A stretch of 64,000 nt of DNA, taken from positions 124,001-188,000 of the forward strand of contig NZ_DGLI01000028.1 of assembly GCF_002387895.1 (NCBI RefSeq), read 5' to 3'. Below the pieces are notes generated by a model. The model did no database searches. It was not told the DNA's origin and worked only from the letters and a program-made list of their open reading frames with translations. Shown piece by piece: positions 34,917-43,673 of this stretch. Position 1 is the first letter of the stretch, and every line of letters starts with the position of its first letter. A program made the position numbers and the translations under genes. Source of the DNA: Clostridium sp. UBA4548 (lineage in GTDB: Bacteria; Bacillota; Clostridia; Clostridiales; Clostridiaceae).

Positions 34917-35087
34917 TTACATTTGCTCTTTAAACTTCTCAATATATGTAGATTCCATTACATAACCAACAGCTTTCTTTCTACCTAAAATCTCCCTGGA
35001 GATGTTTGAATTCACCTTCAATATAGGCTTGCTTTGTGAAAAGTTTAATTTATTAACTTTAAAAGTCTTAAAGAAACCAAATTGTAT
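34917..35087 (-). pseudogene. Possible C-terminal gene remnant
   Basis: An open frame of 56 codons without a start or ribosome site reads like real protein: KLNFSQSKPILKVNSNIS, then REILGRKKAVGYVMESTY, ending IEKFKEQM and a stop. The charge pattern and lack of rare codons are unlike random AT-rich DNA. I cannot name the family. Upstream the frame is closed by TAA and no clear continuation was found, so it may be the last part of a lost gene. Confidence 0.35.
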
Positions 35088-35282
35088 TTAAGTTTTATTT
35101 AAGTTATAACTTTATTCACCATATAATTTCTAAGATAAAAGTTTATTTTCTGCATGTTCAAAATTCTTAAAGTATCCACACTAGTAATAATTCGTAAGCT
35201 AAATGTTAATGTGATTTTTTTATATAATATAATGGATTTTTGTACACAATAACATTTATAAACTTGAATATTTTTATTAGAG

Positions 35283-35317
35283 ATAAAAAACTAGCAAGCT
35301 CAGCTTCCTTGCTAGTT
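35283..35317 (-). terminator. Terminator of the HTH-TPR regulator gene
   Basis: Ten-base arms AACTAGCAAG / CTTGCTAGTT with a nine-base loop and a minus-strand T-run, about 25 bases after the stop codon. Confidence 0.88.
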
Positions 35318-35341
35318 TATATATATATATCTATAATAACA

Positions 35342-36646
35342 CTATTTATTTTCTAAGATAAATAACAACATAGTATCTATGCTTTCTCTATCCTCTATAC
35401 TATTATAAAACTGAATTAATTTAATTATATTTACATCATTATGATCTATAATTTTAAGAGATAATAACTCTAAAATATTATTCTTAAAATCATTTATGTT
35501 CTCTAAATTATTTTCTAAAACTAAAGCATTTAAATACTCTCCTAATGCTTTTCCTAGCAGCTCAAGGCTTTTGCCACTTTTACACATACTTATTACTTTT
35601 TCAAAATGCACCTTAGCCTGTTCTATGTCCTGTAATAAAGTTGATGCTATCCCCACTTGAAGATGTGCATTAACAATACAACAATCCTTATCTGTATTGG
35701 CACCATTGCTTAATTCATTGTTAAGCTTCTTTAAATAAGTTTTAATATTTTTGTAGTCCTTTAAAATTATGCAAATGTCTAATATATCAGTCATTATTAA
35801 TATCTTTCTAGCTACATTATTATTAATATACTCATCTAATATTACTTTACTTAATTTAAAACTATCATTAAATAGCTTTATTTGTTTAAGACAATGAGCC
35901 TTCAATCTATGAATTTCAAATAGTTCTCCAGATGCTAACTTTGGAAATGCACTTAAAATTTCTTGGATTTCCTCTAACGCCTGGTTATATTTTTTTAAAT
36001 TTATATTTGCTAATAGATTATTAAAAGTTAATTTATATTTTAGTTCCCTACTTAAAGCCCCGTCATACTTAAGAGCTAAGCTGTTAAAATGTATAGCTTC
36101 CTCATATTTCATTAGTATTAAACATAAATCACCAATTTTTTCAAGAATTATTGATAATACTTTAGAATCCTCTATCCTAGTAGCATTCTCCAAAGCTTTA
36201 ACATAATACATATAACTTTTATCATAATCTCTTTGACTTTCATATATCTCCCCTATTTTTTCATAAAGAACTAGGTTCTTTTCTGGTTCCCCGTACTTCA
36301 TACAAAAAACCTCTATTTCATCCATTTCTTTAACTAAATTTTCAGAGAAGCTATTCTCGTTTTCAACTAAAATTTCTATATAATTATCTGCAATTTTATT
36401 AGATTGTTCTTTAATATCCTCTAATAAATAACTAGCTTCAACAGAGAAATCAATGTCTCTCTCTTTGCAGATTCTATTAATATTATCTGCAATTATTTGT
36501 GCCACGTTGGGTGTAAGATTAGTTTTATTGTTTTCGATTATGCTTATAAGTTCTCTTGTTATTTCCCCACCAGTAATGTCTTGTTGTCTAATTTTAAAGT
36601 TTTTTCGTATTCTTTTTATTTTTTCTCCTTGTGATAAAATTTCCAT
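35342..36646 (-). CDS. HTH-XRE / TPR-repeat regulator (RRNPP-like)
   Basis: Protein of 434 residues. An XRE-type helix-turn-helix lies at about 8-55 (IKRIRKNFKIRQQDITGGEI, then RELISIIENNKTNLTP). After it come many helical pairs of TPR type from about 100 to 420, for example EKIGEIYESQRDYDKSYMYY and LEKIGDLCLILMKYEEAI. This layout is that of peptide-sensing RRNPP regulators (Rgg, PlcR, clostridial Qss). No signal-peptide gene with a credible ribosome site is seen beside it, so peptide sensing is unproven. It stands alone with a terminator. Confidence 0.8.
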   Translation of the reverse strand: MEILSQGEKIKRIRKNFKIRQQDITGGEITRELISIIENNKTNLTPNVAQIIADNINRICKERDIDFSVEASYLLEDIKEQSNKIADNYIEILVENENSFSENLVKEMDEIEVFCMKYGEPEKNLVLYEKIGEIYESQRDYDKSYMYYVKALENATRIEDSKVLSIILEKIGDLCLILMKYEEAIHFNSLALKYDGALSRELKYKLTFNNLLANINLKKYNQALEEIQEILSAFPKLASGELFEIHRLKAHCLKQIKLFNDSFKLSKVILDEYINNNVARKILIMTDILDICIILKDYKNIKTYLKKLNNELSNGANTDKDCCIVNAHLQVGIASTLLQDIEQAKVHFEKVISMCKSGKSLELLGKALGEYLNALVLENNLENINDFKNNILELLSLKIIDHNDVNIIKLIQFYNSIEDRESIDTMLLFILENK

Positions 36647-37186
36647 AACCTATTCTCCTCATCCAAAACCTTTGTGTTAAATAATACCGACATAACCACC
36701 ATATCAACCCTTATTTTACCAATTAGCTAATGAATTTTATTTTGTTTAGCAACCTTCTTAAAAGTTTCCTCCACCAATACCTAATTTGCATAAAAGCCCC
36801 TCTGGTAAAGAGATAGGTGATTTAATACCTCAAAATGTTGCTAATCAACTGCTTTAGTGTAAGAAATAGAATTAGTTATTTAAGTTTTTGCAAAACCTTA
36901 CAGTAGAGTAATTTAATTTACTTACATTTAGTAACCTGTACTGTAAAATTATACTAGTTAACATATCTCTATTATACTATTTTTTATAAAAAAATAAAGC
37001 ATATTTATAGAAGGTTTTTTTATTATGAAGAATTTTTTTCAAAAATTATAATTCATTATTATGAATTTGTTACTTAACTTATAAATTCCTTAATTTTTAT
37101 TAGTTGCTTTTTTAAAATCCTTGCACTGTACTCCCTTTAGAGAATAGACATTATATAAAGAATTATTGAAAATACAATTATGCATA
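36647..37186. other. Gene-poor region upstream of the HTH-TPR regulator
   Basis: About 540 bases of AT-rich DNA without a supported gene. Short plus-strand frames occur near 36730 and 36840 but lack ribosome sites. The regulator's promoter must lie near the left edge; no consensus pair is obvious. Confidence 0.4.
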
Positions 37187-37261
37187 TAAAAAAATACCAC
37201 TCAAATGAGTGGTATCTTAATTCTCATAATGAGAGTTAGCAAGAATAATCTTGCTAACTCT
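37187..37261 (-). terminator. Tandem hairpins after the 6S RNA gene
   Basis: The first hairpin (37232-37261, arms GAGTTAGCAAGA / TCTTGCTAACTC) has no T-run. The second (37194-37215, arms ATACCACTCA / TGAGTGGTAT) is followed by a minus-strand T7 run and should be the true terminator. Confidence 0.8.
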
Positions 37262-37269
37262 ATTATTTA

Positions 37270-37488
37270 AAGTAAAATCTTTAATATAAACCGCTGTGCC
37301 GTTTATGCTGGTATATTTGAACCCGTTCTCTTACGGGTGGATTCCGCCTTTTTACTTCTGGTACCTATCAGTTAATATTAATAATAAAGGATAGGTCAAC
37401 ACTCCATAAAAAGAACTTCTTCCTTTTAAATCACTGTTGGCTCAACATAGACCAGTTCCGCGCACACAGCAGATCATTTCTAACTTGT
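37270..37488 (-). ncRNA. ssrS: Probable 6S RNA
   Basis: No open frame, yet the region is GC-richer than its surroundings and has its own strong promoter and terminator. The predicted transcript is about 215 bases. Its ends pair: CTGCTGTG (37465-37472) with CACAGCGG (37291-37298), and GGTCTATG / TGACCTATC-type pairings continue inward, giving the long rod of 6S RNA, which binds sigma-A RNA polymerase. It lies just downstream of aspS, where bsrA of Bacillus is also found. tmRNA, RNase P and SRP hallmarks are absent. The class is inferred from structure and context. Confidence 0.72.
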
Positions 37489-37494
37489 AACTAC

Positions 37495-37523
37495 ATTATA
37501 TAATAATTTTAGTGTAATTGCAA
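37495..37523 (-). promoter_or_regulatory. Promoter of the 6S RNA gene
   Basis: TTGCAA (37518-37523) and TATAAT (37495-37500), 17 bases apart on the minus strand. Start expected at the A near 37488. Confidence 0.75.
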
Positions 37524-37859
37524 ATAGAATTAAAATTTCATACTAAAGATTTTACAATAATAGTATATCCGCTATGCCGGATATTATTCTTTTTAAAATC
37601 TGGATGAGTTTCTTGTATTTAACAACTTAAACTTAAAACCTTTCATCCTATAAAGGACTTCTATTTAAACCTAATAACTCCTAGCCACAACCAAGTATAC
37701 ATTATATAATTAATATTTTTCTTTATATATAGAATAGAATAAAGAAACTACACTAATAATAAACTTGCTTTTGTACTCTCTTTTATATAAGTTGCTTTTA
37801 ATTTATTAAGTAATGTAGGGACTCCTTCGAAACTTATATAATTAACTTACAATGTAAAA
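37524..37859. other. Intergenic DNA between aspS and the 6S RNA gene
   Basis: About 335 bases, AT-rich, no gene seen. No clear terminator for aspS stands out here, so aspS transcripts may run toward the 6S gene. Confidence 0.4.
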
Positions 37860-39641
37860 TTAATTGTTCTTAGCTATATTAATTCCAAGTTCTTTAAGTT
37901 GTTTTTCTTCAACCACGTTTGGCGCCTCACTCATTGGACAGTATGCATTTTGATTCTTAGGGAAAGTAATAACATCCTTAATGTTATCAGTACCTGCTAG
38001 GAACATTACCATTCTATCTAATCCATATGCTAACCCGCCATGTGGTGGTGGTCCATATTTGAAGGCTTCCAATAAAAATCCAAATCTTTCCCAAGCACTT
38101 TCTTGACTAAAACCAAGAAGACTGAACATCTTTTCTTGAAGCTTGGTATCGTGGATTCTTATACTTCCTCCACCTAACTCCTCACCATTTAATACAATGT
38201 CATAAGCCTTTGCTCTAACTCTCTTTGGATCAGTCTCTAAGTACTGTAAATCTTCATCCATTGGTGATGTGAATGGATGGTGAAGAGCCACATATCTATT
38301 TTCTTCTTCATCATATTCAAGAAGTGGGAATTCTGTTATCCATACAAAGTTAAACTCTTTGTTATTTTCTAAAATCCCTAGTTCTTTTGCAAGTTCTAAT
38401 CTTAATGCTCCTAGTGATTGTAATACTACATTATCCATATCAGCTACAATTAGTATTAAATCTCCTGTTTTTGCACCAGAAGCTTCAATAATAGCTTGCA
38501 TTCCAGCTTCATCAAAGAATTTAGATATTGGAGATTTTATTTCATCTTCTTTATAAGCTATCCAAGCAAGTCCCTTTGCCTTATAAGTTTTTACAAACTC
38601 CCCAAGCTTATCAAGTTTCTTTCTTCCCATATCGGCAGAGTTCTCAGCAACTATAGCTCTTACTGAACCACCATTTTCTATAGCATTTTTAAATACAGCA
38701 AATTCTGTACCTCTTACTGCCTCAGTAATATCTTTTATTTCCATGCCAAATCTTAAATCCGGCTTATCACTACCGTATTTACTCATAGCTTCTGCATAAG
38801 GCATTCTTCTAATTGGAAGTTTAACTTCCTCACCAATTACTTCTTTGAATACTCTTTGAATTAAGCCTTCGTTTAATGAAATGACATCGTTAAGTTCTAC
38901 AAAGCTCATTTCTAAATCTATTTGTGTGAACTCTGGCTGTCTGTTTGATCTTAAATCCTCATCTCTAAAGCACTTAACAATTTGGAAGTATCTATCAAAA
39001 CCTGATACCATTAATAATTGCTTAAATATTTGTGGAGATTGTGGAAGTGCATAAAACATTCCTGGATAATTTCTACTTGGAACTAAGTAATCCCTAGCCC
39101 CTTCTGGAGTGCTCTTAGTTAGCATTGGAGTCTCCATTTCTAGAAATCCATTCTCATCTAGATAATCTCTAACTACCTTAGATGCTTTATGTCTTATCAT
39201 AAGAATTTTTTGCATATCCGGTCTTCTAAGATCAAGATAACGATATTTAAGTCTTATATTTTCTGATGCATCCAAATCCTCTTTTATGTAAATTGGAGGT
39301 GTTTCAGACTCAGAAAGTATTTTAATACTTTCACCCTTTAACTCTACCATTCCTGTTGGTAAATTTGCATTTGGTGCTTCTCTCTTTATTACTTCACCAG
39401 TAACTGCAACACAGTATTCTGACTTAGCTAAGTCTGCCTTTTCAAAAGCTTCCTTATTTATTTCTTCACCAAACACTACTTGTAAGAGTCCAGTTCTATC
39501 TCTTAAGTCAATAAAAACCAAACTTCCTAAATTTCTTTTTCTTTGAACCCATCCCATTACAGTAACTTTTTGTCCTACTTGACTTTCTCTAAGTTCACCG
39601 CACATTAGGTTTCTTTTAAGTCCATTAAGTGACTCACCCAT
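37860..39641 (-). CDS. aspS: Aspartyl-tRNA synthetase
   Basis: Class II synthetase of 593 residues, the bacterial type. The OB-fold anticodon domain fills the first 105 residues (VTVMGWVQRKRNLGSLVFIDLRD). Motif 2 includes FRDEDLRSNRQPEFTQIDLEMSF; the bacterial GAD insert lies around 300-400; motif 3 is GLAYGLDRMVMFLAG. Ribosome site GGGAGG. It follows hisS by 80 bases in the order hisS-aspS usual for Firmicutes. Whether it is discriminating or also makes Asp-tRNA-Asn depends on the presence of an Asn synthetase, not visible here. Confidence 0.97.
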   Translation of the reverse strand: MGESLNGLKRNLMCGELRESQVGQKVTVMGWVQRKRNLGSLVFIDLRDRTGLLQVVFGEEINKEAFEKADLAKSEYCVAVTGEVIKREAPNANLPTGMVELKGESIKILSESETPPIYIKEDLDASENIRLKYRYLDLRRPDMQKILMIRHKASKVVRDYLDENGFLEMETPMLTKSTPEGARDYLVPSRNYPGMFYALPQSPQIFKQLLMVSGFDRYFQIVKCFRDEDLRSNRQPEFTQIDLEMSFVELNDVISLNEGLIQRVFKEVIGEEVKLPIRRMPYAEAMSKYGSDKPDLRFGMEIKDITEAVRGTEFAVFKNAIENGGSVRAIVAENSADMGRKKLDKLGEFVKTYKAKGLAWIAYKEDEIKSPISKFFDEAGMQAIIEASGAKTGDLILIVADMDNVVLQSLGALRLELAKELGILENNKEFNFVWITEFPLLEYDEEENRYVALHHPFTSPMDEDLQYLETDPKRVRAKAYDIVLNGEELGGGSIRIHDTKLQEKMFSLLGFSQESAWERFGFLLEAFKYGPPPHGGLAYGLDRMVMFLAGTDNIKDVITFPKNQNAYCPMSEAPNVVEEKQLKELGINIAKNN

Positions 39642-39722
39642 TTATTTTTCCTCCCTTTATGTTACAAGAAGCAAATTGCCTCTTTAATTCCATTACAGCT
39701 TCTAAATTTGTATAATTTTAAA

Positions 39723-40973
39723 TTAAGCTTTTATGATTTTAGCTACAGCTTCTATATTATCTAAGGAAACCTCTGTAGTTTCTCCATCACTCATTCTCTT
39801 TAGCCTAGCTACTCTATTTTTAACTTCATCTTCTCCAAGTACCATAGTATATCTTGCAGCAATTTTATTAGCAAATTTCATCTGAGCTTTTACACTTCTA
39901 GCCATGTGATCGCATTCGCATTTAACTCCGTTACCTCTTAGGCTATGAATAACCTTTATAGCCTCAACCTTCCCCTGTTCTCCCATAGAGCCAACATATA
40001 AATCCATATAGGTTTCTTCTGGAATTTCTATACCTTTTTCATCTAGGGTTAGAAGTAATCTTTCCATCCCCATACCAAATCCTATAGCTGGCATAGATGG
40101 TCCACCAATTTCTTCGATTAAATTATCATATCTTCCACCACCACAAAGAGTAAAACCCTTATCCATAATTTCAAAAATGGTTTTGCTATAATAATCTAAA
40201 CCTCTAACTACTTGAGAGTTAACTACATAATCTATTCCCATAGCTGATAAATAAGTTTTTAAACTTTCAAAGTGCTCACTGCACTCCTCACAGATATAGT
40301 CTAATATAATGGGAGCTCCCTTAACCACTTCTTTACAACTATCAACCTTACAATCTAATATTCTTAAAGGGTTCTTATCTAACCTAGTTAAGCAGGTTGT
40401 GCATAGCTCATCTTTTTTGCTAGATAAAAATTCTGTTAATGCTTCATTATATTTTTTCCTACAAGTTGGGCATCCAATGCTATTAATATTAAGCTCTATA
40501 CCTTCAACTCCTAGCCTTTTATAAACATCCATTACAATACTTATAACTTCGGCATCTACTGATGGTTCCTTTGAACCAAAGACCTCTACTCCAAACTGAT
40601 GGTGTTGCCTTAATCTTCCCTTTTGCATTTTTTCATAACGAAAGGCTGGAGTAAAGTAAAACATCTTAGTTGGTTGAGCTTCGCTATAAAGAGTATTCTC
40701 TACAAAAGCCCTAACTGCTGGTGCCGTTCCCTCTGGCTTTAAAGTTATACTTCTTCCACCTTTATCCTCAAAAGTGTACATTTCTTTTTGAACCACATCA
40801 GTAGTTTCCCCTACTCCTCTTTTAAATAGTTCTGTATGTTCAAAAATAGGAGTTCTTATTTCTCTACAACCATAAGCTGCAGCAATTTCTCTCATTATCT
40901 TTTCAATAAAATTCCACTTGTACACACTGCCTGGTAAAATGTCCTTTGTACCCTTAGGTGCCTTAAATTCCAT
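39723..40973 (-). CDS. hisS: Histidyl-tRNA synthetase
   Basis: Class II synthetase of 416 residues. Motif 1 lies around APKGTKDILPG at the start, motif 2 at FRYEKMQKGRLRQHHQFGVE, and the histidine motifs at RGLDYYSKTIFE and the C-terminal ALCGGGRYDNL-like GFTLCGGGRYDNL. The anticodon domain begins near 330 (DLYVGSMGEQGKVEAIKV). Ribosome site AAGGAGG. It is 50 bases after hemZ and precedes aspS. Confidence 0.96.
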   Translation of the reverse strand: MEFKAPKGTKDILPGSVYKWNFIEKIMREIAAAYGCREIRTPIFEHTELFKRGVGETTDVVQKEMYTFEDKGGRSITLKPEGTAPAVRAFVENTLYSEAQPTKMFYFTPAFRYEKMQKGRLRQHHQFGVEVFGSKEPSVDAEVISIVMDVYKRLGVEGIELNINSIGCPTCRKKYNEALTEFLSSKKDELCTTCLTRLDKNPLRILDCKVDSCKEVVKGAPIILDYICEECSEHFESLKTYLSAMGIDYVVNSQVVRGLDYYSKTIFEIMDKGFTLCGGGRYDNLIEEIGGPSMPAIGFGMGMERLLLTLDEKGIEIPEETYMDLYVGSMGEQGKVEAIKVIHSLRGNGVKCECDHMARSVKAQMKFANKIAARYTMVLGEDEVKNRVARLKRMSDGETTEVSLDNIEAVAKIIKA

Positions 40974-41023
40974 CTAAATTCCTCCTTGTTACTTAGGTTA
41001 CTTCAAATTACTAGTACCTGTAT

Positions 41024-42490
41024 CTATTGCTCTGGCTTATATAAGCTATCTAATAACTTCACCTTTTTGTCTATCATTTCATCAATTCTATTTACATATT
41101 CTCTAACATCTTTTACATTGCCAAATCTTTCAATTCGGTTTTCTTCTAAAAATATCACTTTAGAAACTGCATCTGCACCCAAAGCAATAATAGTCTGCTT
41201 TTCTTCTATCATTTGGATGTTATAGATACCTTCCTTACCCTTTTCTGAATAACCCACATTTTCCATGTTGCCAACCATGTTTTTTTGCCTATACATGTAG
41301 TAAGGAATCATTCCAAGCTCTTTAGATAATTCCACTGTAGCCTTATACATTTCATTAAGCTCCTGTTGACTAGGTATTTCATACTGCGTATTATTAACCA
41401 TATTTTCGTAAAGCTTAGATGCCCTTTTTATAGACATTCCATGGACTGTTAAGCTATCTGGTTTAAGTTTTAAAAGCTCTTCACAGGTATAGTTAATTTC
41501 CTCTATCCCTTCTCCAGGAAGCCCTACAATAACATCCATATTTATATTGTTAAATCCTAATTGCCTAGCCAAATTGAACTTATCTACAGCATCCTCTGCG
41601 GTATGATTTCTTCCAATGAGCTTTAAGGTTTTATTATTCATTGTTTGCGGATTTATACTAATTCTATGAACATTATATTTTTTCATAGTCCTAAGCTTTT
41701 CTTCAGTGATACTATCAGGACGTCCACACTCTACTGTAAATTCTTTTACATTATGATTATGTACAAAATAATCATAGATATCCCTTAAAATTATTTCAAA
41801 TTCATCATTATTTACAGCAGTGGGGGTTCCCCCTCCAAAGTATACGGATTCTATATTTAGATCACGGGATTTTATGTAACCACTTAGGGCCTTAATTTCA
41901 TTAGATAAGGCATTTAGATATGGTTTAACCAAACTCTTGCACCCTGAGATTGGATTAGAAGTAAAAGAACAATATACACAACGTGTAGGGCAAAATGGCA
42001 TACCTATATAAACACTTATGGTATTTTCATCCTTATTTACTATATTTCTTTCATATTTTGCAACTTCTATACAAAGCTCTGCTTTTTCTTCTGATGTTTC
42101 ATGAATTACCTTAAAAGTTTTTATGATTTCCTCTTCAGAACAACCTTTCTCTAAAAGCTCTAAAGCTTTTTTAGATGGCCTAATCCCAACTAGAGTTCCC
42201 CAAGGAAGTGCTTTTCCAGTATCCTTAGAAAGAAACTTGAACACTGCTTTTCTAACTTCTTCTTTAATCTTATAGTTTTTATTTATATCAAATTCTTCGA
42301 TTCTTTCTCTACCTATAAGCTTAATGGTATCTTCATGAACTTTAACAAACAAATCAACTTGTTCATCACTGTTAAGTTCAATAAAGTTAATATCTGCAAA
42401 ACTGTAAAAAAGGTTAATCATTTGAAATACATCATATCTAAATTCAGGATTATTAAGTTTTATTTTAAATTCTTTCTCAGTGCTATACAC
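41024..42490 (-). CDS. hemZ: HemZ-type radical SAM coproporphyrinogen dehydrogenase-like protein
   Basis: Radical SAM protein of 488 residues. The 4Fe-4S cysteines are in CPTRCVYC (167, 171, 174), followed by YFGGGTPTAV near 228. An additional N-terminal domain of about 150 residues distinguishes HemZ from HemN. HemZ oxidises coproporphyrinogen or related porphyrins in some Firmicutes; in Clostridium the real substrate is uncertain. The start is GTG with AAAGGA upstream. The gene lies between the MBL hydrolase and hisS, as in other clostridia. Confidence 0.88.
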   Translation of the reverse strand: MYSTEKEFKIKLNNPEFRYDVFQMINLFYSFADINFIELNSDEQVDLFVKVHEDTIKLIGRERIEEFDINKNYKIKEEVRKAVFKFLSKDTGKALPWGTLVGIRPSKKALELLEKGCSEEEIIKTFKVIHETSEEKAELCIEVAKYERNIVNKDENTISVYIGMPFCPTRCVYCSFTSNPISGCKSLVKPYLNALSNEIKALSGYIKSRDLNIESVYFGGGTPTAVNNDEFEIILRDIYDYFVHNHNVKEFTVECGRPDSITEEKLRTMKKYNVHRISINPQTMNNKTLKLIGRNHTAEDAVDKFNLARQLGFNNINMDVIVGLPGEGIEEINYTCEELLKLKPDSLTVHGMSIKRASKLYENMVNNTQYEIPSQQELNEMYKATVELSKELGMIPYYMYRQKNMVGNMENVGYSEKGKEGIYNIQMIEEKQTIIALGADAVSKVIFLEENRIERFGNVKDVREYVNRIDEMIDKKVKLLDSLYKPEQ

Positions 42491-42523
42491 TTTATATCAA
42501 GTCCTTTATGTTTATATGTAATA

Positions 42524-43126
42524 CTATAAAAATGGATTATAAATTTCTTCGTCTCCAATGGTAGTACTTGGACCATGCCCTGGATAAACTATTGTTTCCT
42601 TTGGTAGTACCATCAACTTTTCCTTAATACTTCTTATTAATGCCTCTCCATCTCCGCCAGCTAAATCACTTCTTCCAATAGAACCCTTAAATAAGGTATC
42701 CCCTGAGAAAACCATGTTTTCTATTTGAAAACATACACCCCCTGGTGTGTGACCTGGAGTATGAAGTACCCTCAGATTACTTTTCCCAAAAGTCAAAGTA
42801 TCTCCATGATTTAAGGTTATATGTGCTCCTCCCTCAATAAAAGGTCCATAGTACTGAACCTCCTTTAATATCATTTCGTTATCAGCTATTCCTATGGCAA
42901 CCTGAGCCTTTGTTATGGCTTGAAGTCCATCTACACCTGTAGTATGGTCAAAGTGTCCATGGGTAAGTAATATATACTTAACCTTTGCTCCTAAAATATT
43001 TAATGCCTTTTCTATATCATCTACGTCCCCACCTGGATCTAACACCACAGCTTCCTTAGTTTCTTCATCCATTAGAATATAGCAATTAGCTCCATATATT
43101 CCTGCCATTAATTTTTTAACTATCAT
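42524..43126 (-). CDS. MBL-fold hydrolase, glyoxalase II-like
   Basis: Metallo-beta-lactamase-fold protein of 200 residues. Metal ligands are in THGHFDHTTG near 58, HTPGHTPGG near 130, FSGDTLFKGSIGRSDL near 150, and YPGHGPSTT near 185. The family includes hydroxyacylglutathione hydrolase-like thioesterases; the substrate here is open, since clostridia usually lack glutathione. Start ATG behind AGAGGTG; an in-frame GTG three codons earlier lies in the ribosome site. It follows dtd by 11 bases. Confidence 0.88.
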   Translation of the reverse strand: MIVKKLMAGIYGANCYILMDEETKEAVVLDPGGDVDDIEKALNILGAKVKYILLTHGHFDHTTGVDGLQAITKAQVAIGIADNEMILKEVQYYGPFIEGGAHITLNHGDTLTFGKSNLRVLHTPGHTPGGVCFQIENMVFSGDTLFKGSIGRSDLAGGDGEALIRSIKEKLMVLPKETIVYPGHGPSTTIGDEEIYNPFL

Positions 43127-43137
43127 TGAGTTCACCT

Positions 43138-43587
43138 CTAAAAATCTTTTTTACTTTCTAAAAGTAGAGTAACTGGTCCATCATTTTGTATGTAAACCTG
43201 CATATCTGCTCCAAATTCTCCAGTTTCAACTTTGTTAACGTCCTTTTTAAAAGCTTCTACTAAATCATTATAGAGCTGCTCCGCTACTTCTCCACCTTGA
43301 GCCTTCATAAAATCTGGTCTTTTTCCCTTACGGCAGTCTCCATAAAGGGTAAATTGAGAAATAAGCAACAACTCTCCATTTACATCGCCAAGGGAATGAG
43401 TCATTTTTCCAGTTTCATCTTCAAATATTCTCATTCCAACAATTTTACGAACTATATATTCTATGTCTTCTTTAGTATCTTCTTTACTTATTCCTACTAA
43501 AACATTTAAACCTAAGCCTATTTCTCCGATAACTTTATTATCAACTTCAACTCTAGAAGCTTTAACTCTTTGTACTACTGCTCTCAT
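43138..43587 (-). CDS. dtd: D-aminoacyl-tRNA deacylase
   Basis: Removes D-amino acids (and glycine on tRNA-Ala) from tRNAs. The 149-residue protein starts MRAVVQRVKASRVEVD, with SQFTLYGDCRKGKRPDF near 78 and the C-terminal catalytic NDGPVTLLLES, all diagnostic of DTD. AAAGGAGATATGATT precedes the ATG. Position after relA and before the MBL gene is the usual Firmicutes order. Confidence 0.96.
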   Translation of the reverse strand: MRAVVQRVKASRVEVDNKVIGEIGLGLNVLVGISKEDTKEDIEYIVRKIVGMRIFEDETGKMTHSLGDVNGELLLISQFTLYGDCRKGKRPDFMKAQGGEVAEQLYNDLVEAFKKDVNKVETGEFGADMQVYIQNDGPVTLLLESKKDF

Positions 43588-43673
43588 AATCATATCTCCT
43601 TTATACTATTTTTTTATTATTTAAGTAATCTTAAGATAATTTTATAATACAAGGCTCATGCAAAACCCATATT

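Noticed and set aside
36756..36868. Plus-strand frame reading PNLHKSPSGKEIGDLIPQNV before a stop
   Set aside because: Looks slightly protein-like but is only about 31 codons, without a start, and no neighbouring fragments extend it; too weak to call a pseudogene.
36730..36900. Short plus-strand frames (28 and 23 codons) as possible pheromone genes for the HTH-TPR regulator
   Set aside because: No ribosome sites, and no convincing signal peptide plus mature peptide.
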